Source: Anaerolineae bacterium (lineage in GTDB: Bacteria; Chloroflexota; Anaerolineae; B4-G1). Taken from it: a DNA stretch of 21,746 nucleotides. Each line of letters starts with the position of its first letter. Position 1 is the first letter of the stretch. The notes below the pieces were generated by a model, which was given only the letters and a program-made list of their open reading frames with translations, was not told the origin of the DNA and did not search any database. Position numbers and translations under genes: made by a program. Positions 16,101 through 21,746 of this stretch are shown here, in pieces. The DNA lies in NCBI GenBank assembly GCA_027079895.1, contig JALWUZ010000237.1, positions 1-21,746 on the forward strand, read 5' to 3'.

Positions 16101-17554
16101 CTCTCTCGATCATCGGGGAAATCGAAGAGGACGTGTTGCAAGCCAGCGGCATCCTGCCGGACTCGTTGCGCGGGTTGCGGGAGGAGGCAGAGGACTTGCA
16201 GCGGCGAGCCCAGGCCGTCAGAGAGGCCTACAGCAAGCCGCCCGCCGACGGGCTGCTGATCATCCGTGAGGCCCGCGCCAAGTGGCCGGAGGATCAGACC
16301 CTGCAAACCCTAATGGAAGACCTGGAGGAGAAGGCCAAGGCGGAAGTAGAGCGGCTGATACGCCAGGCCGACGAGGCTCAAGGGGCCGGCGAACTGACGG
16401 AGGCCCTCGACCTGCTGAGACGAGCCCGCGAACTGGCCCCAGACCACCCTGATGTTGAGGAACAGTACACCGCATTGCGCCGCCGGATGAAGTTGGAGGA
16501 GCAACTGCGTTCGATCGAGAACGACTTCGTCAGCAAACAGAGTACCGGCAGCCCGGTCGAGGCCCGCGATGCCCTGCGCAAAGGGCTGGAAATGCTCCTG
16601 AACCCGGACTACGGCTTGAGCGACCAGGCTCGAGAGATACTGGGCGACCTGCTCCGGCAGGAACAAGAACTGGCGTTCGCCGACGACGCGGTATGGCAAG
16701 AGGCGCGGCAAAAGAGCGCGGCCATAGGCCAGTTGGGGAAGGATTGGTTGTCTGCCAGAACCGCCCGCTTGGTAGAGAATTGGATACAGACCGCCCGCGA
16801 TGTCGCCCTGCGCGGGGTGGTGGCCTCGGAGGTGCAACTGGGGAACCTGGTCGAGGCCTACAAGGCGGCGGAAGCGTACCTGAAATCGAGGCCGACGGAC
16901 GACGAAGCGATCGAGCAATTGGCCGACTTACGGGGAAAAATCATCAGCCGCCTAGAGCGCTCCATCGGCAAACGTCTGGAACGCGCTCAGGAAGCCCTGG
17001 AACAGGGGGAGGTGGAGACGGCCGCCGACAACCTGACGAGCATCCGCGAGGAATTCTACCGGCGTGTCGAGGAGGAGATCCCGGATGTGCTGGAGTTCCC
17101 ACCGATCGAGGCCCTCCGCACGCAGGAAGCGGAGTTGCTGGGCAAAGTGGAGCAACTGCGGGAGATCTACGAGAACAACCGCCCCCACCTGGAACGCGCC
17201 CAGGACTACTTCGTGAACGGGCAACTGGAGGAGGCGGAACAGGAGTTACAGAAACTGAGTGGATTGGAGGAACTCCCACGCCTGAAATCACAGGCCGATG
17301 CATTGCGGGAAAGAATCAAAGAGGCCCAGTTGGAGCGTGCCGTCGAGGAGGTTCACCGAGTCGTCTACAAGTCGCTGGCGGAGGCCACATTGGCAACCAG
17401 GCCAGAGGAGATAGAGGAAGCACGGAAAGAATTACGCGGTTTGCCCGAACGGGTTGACTTCTCCAAGTTGCCGCAGGAAGAACGAGATCTGTACTACCGT
17501 GCGTTGGAGCAGGTGCGAGAGAGGATCGCGTCCTTCGAGACCCGCGCCCAGTGA
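13175..17554 (+). CDS. KGGVGR-type ParA/MinD-like NTPase with TPR-like helical repeats
   Basis: 1459 residues. The N-terminal 300 residues are a SIMIBI-class NTPase: YSYKGGVGRTMALANIA (signature Lys9; P-loop Lys replaced by Arg14), VLMVDWDLEAPGLDRFF (Asp36, Asp38), Walker-B-like ADIVLIDSRTG (Asp164) and FCAPNEQNLEGTY. This KGGVGR variant typically occurs with EAD, TIR or caspase-like partners in bacterial conflict systems. From about 315 to the end the protein is helical and charged, with TPR-like units (SLADGKFVEAINAYTDAL; GELTEALDLLRRARELAPDH; LVEAYKAAEAYLKSRP) and coiled-coil-like stretches, probably an oligomerisation or target-binding solenoid. No effector domain is visible. Its ATG overlaps the EAD gene's stop (ATGA), so the two are a unit. 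The first kilobase is less GC-rich than the rest. Confidence 0.88.
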   Translation: MIYTFYSYKGGVGRTMALANIAEIYHQGGVKVLMVDWDLEAPGLDRFFTVPGVSLRDQPGVMDLILDYKEKMAGEELEFSDNEAEWPFDKPWEFAVDVDPKRERGKEPLWLLTAGRRDPNNFRKYASDVLAFDWIDFYDNWAGEQYIEWLRRRFEEMADIVLIDSRTGVTEISGICTYQLADVVVMFCAPNEQNLEGTYQMAQRFLSREIQEVRPKRPLQVAVIPTRMEQAESDRVEKFKEKFIKRFDSLSLMIAPREVWRDLSYVIPYIPRYAYEEEVAAREPETTYANPLARVYKRIAEFLLPVNLLLDKIRDGDKSLADGKFVEAINAYTDALNLGGNKILKYHRQLERKRDQTRDLLAWEERVLETLRQAKRDLDTDNPAAALQKLSRLLAEMPDGKHYDDMRARLLDAHHSAATQMGDTELIQRARRSLAEQNPEECLRLVKNIPPDSSHYETAQKLADHAQNELVQRAWQSLAEQNPEECLRLVKNIPPDSSHYKAAQRLADQAQNMLAITRPRRDNVQKLYREGRWGDAFAELDALRKDFPESPIWHDLWLWVTMDYGRHELDAGRQANEQGDFRAARRHFEEARRAFEKTLELYENHRDARRLRDEAFDLARIATDEEQAKQAWKKGDRQAALTALDSATRRLEQARQEGWEYVTVGAMVEHMRETLQRELDRIQEEERQLRDGKRLLENRKLAEAAEQFRLTLNALLERHRNQAKEGLNRAEAEIEAFQKDMERGRRAKNPATAVKAYQAAYDRWPDGPEARESLERALLQAGRAARERGRDKEAADYFNWAVKLTGSPDAKLELRRMDDAPVIVSELEREELKDLLRRLETKSSDFDAMERRLEKLGRRARPYEDLHRELQNLLDELAAHRKRWAMYESQRDLAREHQRAGRWREAVAALKKGLESLGESAPSDAHRMLDEWQGLVHGLKETEPKVRDRLQEARQAYETVAESREFSRPVETVEQALSIIGEIEEDVLQASGILPDSLRGLREEAEDLQRRAQAVREAYSKPPADGLLIIREARAKWPEDQTLQTLMEDLEEKAKAEVERLIRQADEAQGAGELTEALDLLRRARELAPDHPDVEEQYTALRRRMKLEEQLRSIENDFVSKQSTGSPVEARDALRKGLEMLLNPDYGLSDQAREILGDLLRQEQELAFADDAVWQEARQKSAAIGQLGKDWLSARTARLVENWIQTARDVALRGVVASEVQLGNLVEAYKAAEAYLKSRPTDDEAIEQLADLRGKIISRLERSIGKRLERAQEALEQGEVETAADNLTSIREEFYRRVEEEIPDVLEFPPIEALRTQEAELLGKVEQLREIYENNRPHLERAQDYFVNGQLEEAEQELQKLSGLEELPRLKSQADALRERIKEAQLERAVEEVHRVVYKSLAEATLATRPEEIEEARKELRGLPERVDFSKLPQEERDLYYRALEQVRERIASFETRAQ
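14450..14713 (+). repeat. Recent 132-bp in-frame tandem duplication
   Basis: Two adjacent 132-bp units (14450-14581, 14582-14713) encode 44-residue helical repeats at residues 426-469 and 470-513. A 73-base block is identical in both (14470-14542 and 14602-14674), covering SLAEQNPEECLRLVKNIPPD and the next five residues; the rest differs moderately. Identity at silent positions shows the duplication, or a conversion, is recent compared with the other repeats of the protein. Confidence 0.9.
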
Positions 17555-17841
17555 TGACGAGCCGAAAGCACATCGTTGACGGAGAAGCGGTCTCTTCCCC
17601 TGCTGTTCAGTCCCCTCTTTTTGTCATTGCCACAACCTCTCGAGTTCCACCCAGAAGCCGGTGGACGCTATGCTGCTGCCAGACACCCGGCCGGGCTGTT
17701 CACACAGAATCTCCCCGGAAGCACGAACGGCAGCCGCATGTTCCCTGGGGCGGACTCCGAGAACCTCTCTACTCGGCTTTTCAATGTCCTAACCTTTGAC
17801 AGATGGACAAGGGGCGCCCGGCGACTGAGCCGTTGCATTCG
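17555..17841. other. Gene-free stretch downstream of the conflict-type operon
   Basis: Short open frames exist but none has a ribosome binding site, a recognisable domain or codon use like the neighbours. A T-run at about 17615-17620 has no convincing stem in front. No inverted repeats typical of an insertion sequence were seen. Confidence 0.55.
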
Positions 17842-17893
17842 CTATTGGAGGGCTCTGGGTAGGCGATGGCACTGCCATCGCCTACCCCTTTGA
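17842..17893. repeat. Dispersed palindromic repeat, copy 2
   Basis: Copy of the element at the start of the window, 48 of 52 bases identical. The 31-bp palindrome core is at 17857-17887 and is unchanged. GAAAAGCCCT follows at 17914-17923, 14 bases further from the core than in copy 1. It stands before the promoter of the M20 hydrolase gene. Confidence 0.85.
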
Positions 17894-17932
17894 CCCGTAA
17901 GCGCAAGAACTTTGAAAAGCCCTATCCCCTGC

Positions 17933-17961
17933 TTGACGAATGGGCGATTTCAGCCTACAAT
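17933..17961 (+). promoter_or_regulatory. Promoter of the M20 hydrolase/psuG unit, apparently leaderless
   Basis: TTGACG (17933-17938) and TACAAT (17956-17961) are 17 bases apart, 5/6 matches each. The ATG of the hydrolase begins at 17968, six bases after the -10 box, so transcription should start at or next to the A of the start codon. No ribosome binding site is present in the six bases between. Confidence 0.7.
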
Positions 17962-17967
17962 CCCCCT

Positions 17968-19155
17968 ATGAGCACCTTCCGGCTAAGCCTGCAAGAGGAA
18001 ACCGACCTGGTCGCCTTCCTGCGCGACCTGGTGCGCACTCCCAGCCCCTCGACCCAGGAGGGGGCGGTGGCGGAACGGGTCGGCGCGGAGATGGAGCGTC
18101 TGGGGTTCGACGAGGTGCGCAGCGACCGCATCGGCAACGTCATCGGGCGCATCGGGCCCGGCCACGGCCCGGTACTGATGTTCAGCGGCCACATGGACAC
18201 GGTTCAGGTCAGCGACCCCGCCGCCTGGCACTACGACCCCTTCGGCGCGGTCGTGGAGGATGGTCTGCTCTACGGCCTGGGCGCGTGCGATATGAAGGGC
18301 GGCCTGGCAGCGATGATCTACGGCGCGAAACTCCTGCGCGACGCCGCCCTCCCCCTGAAAGGCGACCTGGTCGTCGCCTGCGTCGTCCAGGAAGAGCCGT
18401 GCGAGGGCCTGGGCTCCAAAGTCCTCATCGAAGAGGAGGGCATTCGGCCCGCCTGGGTCATCCTGGGCGAGCCGACCGGCCTGAACATCGGGCGCGGACA
18501 GCGCGGACGGCTCGAAATGCGCCTCACCGCCTACGGACGGTCGGCGCACGCCGCCACCCCCCACCTGGGCGAGAACGCCATCTACACCGCCTCCCGCCTC
18601 GTCTTCGGGCTGGAACTGCTGGCGGAGCAGTTGGGGCACGACGATTTCCTCGGCCCCGGCACGCTGACCGTGACCGACATCAGTTCCAGCGCCGGCAGCC
18701 GGAACGCGGTCCCCGACCGCTGCACCGTCATCATTGACCGGCGGCTGACGCTGGGGGAGAGCGAGAAGATGGCCCTGGCGGAGATCCAACGGGTCATCGC
18801 CCGCGAGGGAGTCCGCGCTACGGTGGAGGTGACGGAGTACCGCGCCACCGCTTACACCGGCTACTCCTGCCACATGCGGGAGTTCTACCCCGCCTGGGTA
18901 CTGGCGGAGGATCACCCGCTGGTGCTCCAGGGGGTACGGGCGGTGCGGGCGCAGTTGAAGCGGCCCGCCCGCATCACCCGGCTGGACTTCTCGACCGAGG
19001 GCACCTACACCGCCGGACAGGCCGGCATCCCCACGATCGGCTTCGGGCCCGGCGACCCCCACCTAGCCCACACCGCCGACGAGCACGTCCGCCTGAGCGA
19101 CGTGTTCGCCGCCGCCGGCGTGTACGCCCGCCTGGCGCGGGAACTGCTGGCGTAA
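17968..19155 (+). CDS. M20 family metallohydrolase (YgeY-like)
   Basis: 395 residues of the ArgE/DapE/CPG2 type with a two-metal site: GHMDT (His75, Asp77), bridging Asp108 in GACDMKGG, the general-base pair Glu142/Glu143 in QEEPCEG, Glu168 in GEPT and His368 in HTADE. GRSAHAATPHLGENAIY is the dimerisation/lid region. The whole sequence (DPAAWHYDPFGAVVEDGLLYG..., NAVPDRCTVIIDRRLTLGE, FSTEGTY) is closest in style to YgeY, a putative hydrolase of purine or selenium-linked gene clusters whose substrate is not firmly known. The start is chosen because the family's N-terminus begins there and the promoter ends just before it. psuG follows 22 bases later, probably on the same transcript. Confidence 0.92.
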   Translation: MSTFRLSLQEETDLVAFLRDLVRTPSPSTQEGAVAERVGAEMERLGFDEVRSDRIGNVIGRIGPGHGPVLMFSGHMDTVQVSDPAAWHYDPFGAVVEDGLLYGLGACDMKGGLAAMIYGAKLLRDAALPLKGDLVVACVVQEEPCEGLGSKVLIEEEGIRPAWVILGEPTGLNIGRGQRGRLEMRLTAYGRSAHAATPHLGENAIYTASRLVFGLELLAEQLGHDDFLGPGTLTVTDISSSAGSRNAVPDRCTVIIDRRLTLGESEKMALAEIQRVIAREGVRATVEVTEYRATAYTGYSCHMREFYPAWVLAEDHPLVLQGVRAVRAQLKRPARITRLDFSTEGTYTAGQAGIPTIGFGPGDPHLAHTADEHVRLSDVFAAAGVYARLARELLA

Positions 19156-19177
19156 TCCCACCAATCGGAGCAACCCA

Positions 19178-20056
19178 ATGACCGCTAATCCCACTCACCC
19201 TACCCGTCCGGTGGTCGCCCTGGAGTCCGCCCTCATCACCCACGGCTTCGCGCCGCCGGACAACCTGCACATCGCCCGCCGGATTCAGGAGGCCGTCCGG
19301 GAGGAGGGGGCGGAACCGGCCACGATCGCCATCCTCGACGGCGCGGTGCGCATCGGGCTTGACGACGAGGAGTTGGCCCGCCTGGCCGCCGACCGCTCCG
19401 CCCGCAAAGTCAGCCTGCGCGACCTGCCCATCGTGCTCGCCCAGGGAGGCAGCGGCGGGACGACCGTCGCGGCGACCATGCACCTGGCCCACCGGGCCGG
19501 CCTCCCGGTCTTCGCCACCGGCGGCATCGGCGGCGTCCATCGCGGCCACCCGGAGGATGTCTCCGCCGACCTGACCGCGCTGGGCTCGCTCCCCATCGTC
19601 GTCGTCTGCGCCGGGGCGAAAGCGATCCTCGACCTGCCCCGCACGCTGGAGACGTTGGAGACCAACGGCGTGCCGGTGGTGGGGTACGGCAGCGACGAGT
19701 TCCCCGCGTTCTACAGCCGCCGCTCCGGCCTGCGGTGCGACGTGCGCGTCGAGACGCCGGAGGAGGTCGCCCAACTGGCGCGGGCCCGCACCGCGTTGGG
19801 ACTGCGCACGGCGATCCTGGTCGCCGTGCCGGTGCCGGAGGCGGACGAACTTCCGGCGGAGGAGGCGGAGGCGGCCATAGCGCAGGCGGTCGCCGAGGCG
19901 GAGCAGGCCGGAGTGAGCGGCAAGCATCTGACCCCTTTCCTCCTGGCCCGCCTGGTCGAGTTGACCGCGGGACGGGCTCGCCGGGCCAACGAATCCCTCC
20001 TGCTCAACAACGCCCGCGTCGCCGCCCGCATCGCGCGGGCTCTAATGCAATTCTAA
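19178..20056 (+). CDS. psuG: Pseudouridine-5'-phosphate glycosidase
   Basis: 292 residues; cleaves the C-C glycosidic bond of pseudouridine 5'-phosphate to uracil and ribose 5-phosphate. Family residues are present: Glu16 in VALESALITHG, Lys77 in RKVSLRDLP, Lys148 in CAGAKAILDLP (Schiff-base lysine region) and Asn277/278 in LLLNNARVA; ATGGIGGVHRG is the Mn/phosphate-site block. These correspond in order to Glu31, Lys93, Lys166 and Asn289 of the E. coli enzyme. No psuK kinase is in the window, so phosphorylated pseudouridine must come from a kinase elsewhere. GGAG about eight bases upstream supports the ATG. Confidence 0.95.
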   Translation: MTANPTHPTRPVVALESALITHGFAPPDNLHIARRIQEAVREEGAEPATIAILDGAVRIGLDDEELARLAADRSARKVSLRDLPIVLAQGGSGGTTVAATMHLAHRAGLPVFATGGIGGVHRGHPEDVSADLTALGSLPIVVVCAGAKAILDLPRTLETLETNGVPVVGYGSDEFPAFYSRRSGLRCDVRVETPEEVAQLARARTALGLRTAILVAVPVPEADELPAEEAEAAIAQAVAEAEQAGVSGKHLTPFLLARLVELTAGRARRANESLLLNNARVAARIARALMQF

Positions 20057-20066
20057 TGTTTCTCAA

Positions 20067-20095
20067 GTGAAATTCCAATCCAAAGATGAGATAAT
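20067..20095 (+). promoter_or_regulatory. Candidate promoter of lon
   Basis: GTGAAA (20067-20072, 4/6) and GATAAT (20090-20095, 5/6) are 17 bases apart in the short gap after psuG. The leader would be about 30 bases. No heat-shock operator (CIRCE-type inverted repeat) is visible. Confidence 0.45.
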
Positions 20096-20132
20096 GGAGG
20101 CGTGAGTCTGTGGGGTGATGAGAGGATGGAAT

Positions 20133-21746
20133 ATGCTGCTATCGCTGATTCCAGGCAAAAATAAGCCGGAGGACGAATGGGGGGACGCGCTGGAAGAGAT
20201 CGCGGTGCTCCCTTTGCGGAACGTGGTCGCCATGCCGCACACCGCCTTGCCGTTGGCGGTGGGCATACCCCGTTCGGTACACCTGGTGCGGGACGCCATC
20301 GAGGGGGAGCGGCTGATCGCCCTCTTCGCCCTGCGCGACCCGACTACCGAGGAACCGACCCCCGACGACGTGTACCAGGTCGGGACTTTGGCGCAGATCG
20401 AGCGGGCGCTCCACATGGGCAACGACGAGGGATACCAAATCCTGGTGCGCGGATTGGCCCGCATCCGCATCGCCGAGTGGTTGGGAGATGAGCCATATCT
20501 GCGGGCGCGGGTCGAACTCTTCCCGGAGGAGCCGGGCGACGACGAGACCGTGTTGGAAGCCCTGCGACGGGAACTGCTGGCCGCCACCCAGCGACTGGTC
20601 GTCTTCTTCCCCAACGTGCCCGACGGCATCGTGGACGTGTTGGAGCAAATCGGCGACACCAAACTCCTGCTCTACCTGGTCGCCTCCAACATCCGCCTCA
20701 CCGTCGAGCAGGCCCAGGAGATTCTCGGCGGCGAAGACCTCCCGACGCAGATCCGCTCGCTGCTGAAAATCGTCCAGCACGAGTTGGAGGTACTGGAACT
20801 CAGCCAGCAGATCCGCCAGGAAGCCCAGTCGGAGATGGACAAGACCCAGCGGGAGTACTTCCTGCGCCAACAACTGAAGGCCATCCGCAAGGAACTGGGC
20901 GAGGAGGAGACAGAGTCGGAGGTCGAGAACTACCGCCGGAAACTGGAGGAGGCCGATCTGCCGGAGGAGGCCCGCAAGGAGGCGGAGCGGGAACTGAACC
21001 GCCTTTCCCAGATGAACCCCCACTCGGCCGAGGCCGGCGTCATCAAAACCTACCTGGACTGGCTGACCGACCTGCCCTGGAACACACTTTCGGAGGACAA
21101 TCTGGACATCGCCCACGCCGAACAGGTGCTCGACGAGGATCACTACGACCTGGACAAGGTCAAGGAGCGCATTCTGGAGTTCCTGGCGGTGCGGAAACTG
21201 CGCTTGGAGCGGGACGTCGAGGGGCAGGAAGAGGAGGAGCACGCGGCGGCCATCCTGGGCTTCGTCGGGCCGCCGGGGGTGGGGAAAACCAGCCTGGGCC
21301 GCTCCATCGCCCGCGCGTTGGGGCGTGAGTTCACCCGGATGAGCCTCGGCGGGGTGCGGGATGAGGCGGAGATTCGCGGCCACCGACGCACCTACATCGG
21401 GGCGATGCCAGGCCGCATAATCCAGGCCATCCGCCGGGCCGGAACCCGCAACCCGGTCTTCATGCTCGACGAGGTGGACAAGGTCGGCGCGGACTGGCGC
21501 GGCGACCCCGCCAGCGCGTTGTTGGAAGTGCTTGACCCGCAGCAGAACCACGCCTTCCGCGACCACTACCTGGACGTGGACTTCGACCTGAGCCAGGTCT
21601 TCTTCATCTGCACCGCCAATACCCTCAGCACCATCCCGCCCGCCCTGCGCGACCGGCTGGAAGTGATCGAGATTGACGGGTACACCGAGTACGACAAGAT
21701 TCAGATCGCCCAGGGCTTTCTGGTGCCGCGTCAGATTCGGGTCAAC
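20133..21746 (+). CDS. lon: ATP-dependent Lon protease, 5' part (runs off the window)
   Basis: 538 codons are present and the frame is open at the window edge. The N-terminal substrate-binding domain starts with IAVLPLRNVVAMPHTALPLAVG. A coiled coil follows (QREYFLRQQLKAIRKELGE). The AAA+ module has Walker A GPPGVGKT (379-386), MSLGGVRDEAEIRGHRRTYIGA and Walker B FMLDEVDK (Asp446, Glu447). ICTANTLSTIPPALRDRLE carries sensor 1 and the arginine-finger region. The Ser-Lys protease domain lies beyond the window. Lon degrades misfolded and regulatory proteins in the cytoplasm. The ATG at 20133 is preferred (AGAGGA six bases upstream); an in-frame ATG at 20118 is the alternative. Confidence 0.97.
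   Translation, partial: MLLSLIPGKNKPEDEWGDALEEIAVLPLRNVVAMPHTALPLAVGIPRSVHLVRDAIEGERLIALFALRDPTTEEPTPDDVYQVGTLAQIERALHMGNDEGYQILVRGLARIRIAEWLGDEPYLRARVELFPEEPGDDETVLEALRRELLAATQRLVVFFPNVPDGIVDVLEQIGDTKLLLYLVASNIRLTVEQAQEILGGEDLPTQIRSLLKIVQHELEVLELSQQIRQEAQSEMDKTQREYFLRQQLKAIRKELGEEETESEVENYRRKLEEADLPEEARKEAERELNRLSQMNPHSAEAGVIKTYLDWLTDLPWNTLSEDNLDIAHAEQVLDEDHYDLDKVKERILEFLAVRKLRLERDVEGQEEEEHAAAILGFVGPPGVGKTSLGRSIARALGREFTRMSLGGVRDEAEIRGHRRTYIGAMPGRIIQAIRRAGTRNPVFMLDEVDKVGADWRGDPASALLEVLDPQQNHAFRDHYLDVDFDLSQVFFICTANTLSTIPPALRDRLEVIEIDGYTEYDKIQIAQGFLVPRQIRVN

Noticed and set aside
12213..17554. Plasmid-type ParA/ParB partition locus
   Set aside because: The NTPase has KGGVGR rather than KGGxGK, is fused to a very long helical solenoid, and its partner has no ParB-type DNA-binding motif.
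17600..17625. Intrinsic terminator after the KGGVGR gene
   Set aside because: There is a run of five Ts, but the sequence before it forms no stable stem.
17576..17893. A 105-codon open frame after the KGGVGR gene
   Set aside because: It has no ribosome binding site or recognisable domain and runs through the palindromic repeat. Its predicted protein is compositionally unlike the neighbours, so it is treated as chance.

Overview
The window is a GC-rich stretch of bacterial chromosome, most likely from the phylum Chloroflexota (Anaerolineae or a related class). This is an inference from three things. A secreted beta-helix protein ends in a YLPLVMR tail of the kind common on exported Chloroflexota proteins, and a remnant of a second such tail (YLPLVLRGF) lies at about 11.8 kb. 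There is also a conflict-type cassette pairing an effector-associated domain (EAD) protein with a KGGVGR-type NTPase. No RNA gene, CRISPR array or intact insertion sequence was seen.

Layout. (1) 1-4811, plus strand: a palindromic repeat and a promoter, then three tightly coupled genes for a beta-helix surface lipoprotein, an orphan PstS-like binding lipoprotein and the RecD2 helicase. (2) 4819-7516, minus strand: a Gly/His/Met-rich exported DUF2680-like protein, then an OmpR-type response regulator and a HAMP histidine kinase that overlap by 8 bases. Three 11-bp-spaced TGNAG repeats sit just upstream of the -10 box of the exported-protein gene, which suggests the regulator controls it. (3) 7625-11645, minus strand: a six-gene operon for a MarR regulator, a small cupin, a NapH-like polyferredoxin membrane protein, a PAP2-like membrane protein, an ABC ATPase and an ABC-2 permease. 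It starts from a near-perfect sigma-70 promoter with a MarR-type palindrome over the -10 region. (4) 11646-12212: a gene-free region with a degenerate coding remnant, a terminator-like hairpin, a 17-bp palindrome and the promoter of the next operon.

(5) 12041-17554, plus strand: the most unusual part. A compositionally distinct two-gene operon encodes an EAD-like death-fold adaptor fused to an unassigned alpha/beta domain, followed, with an ATGA overlap, by a 1459-residue protein. That protein has an N-terminal ParA/MinD-like KGGVGRT NTPase and about 1100 residues of helical TPR-like repeats, including a recent 132-bp in-frame duplication. The architecture resembles NTP-dependent conflict systems described from comparative genomics, but no recognisable effector (protease, nuclease, caspase, TIR) is visible. 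It is the best candidate for an undescribed system. (6) 17555-21746, plus strand: a gene-free stretch and a second copy of the palindromic repeat found at position 1. Next come an M20 (YgeY-like) metallohydrolase with an apparently leaderless promoter, the pseudouridine-5'-phosphate glycosidase PsuG, and the 5' part of a Lon protease that runs off the window.

The housekeeping genes (recD2, the two-component pair, the ABC exporter, psuG, lon) are confident by motif. Promoters, operators and terminators were read by eye against consensus and are hypotheses.
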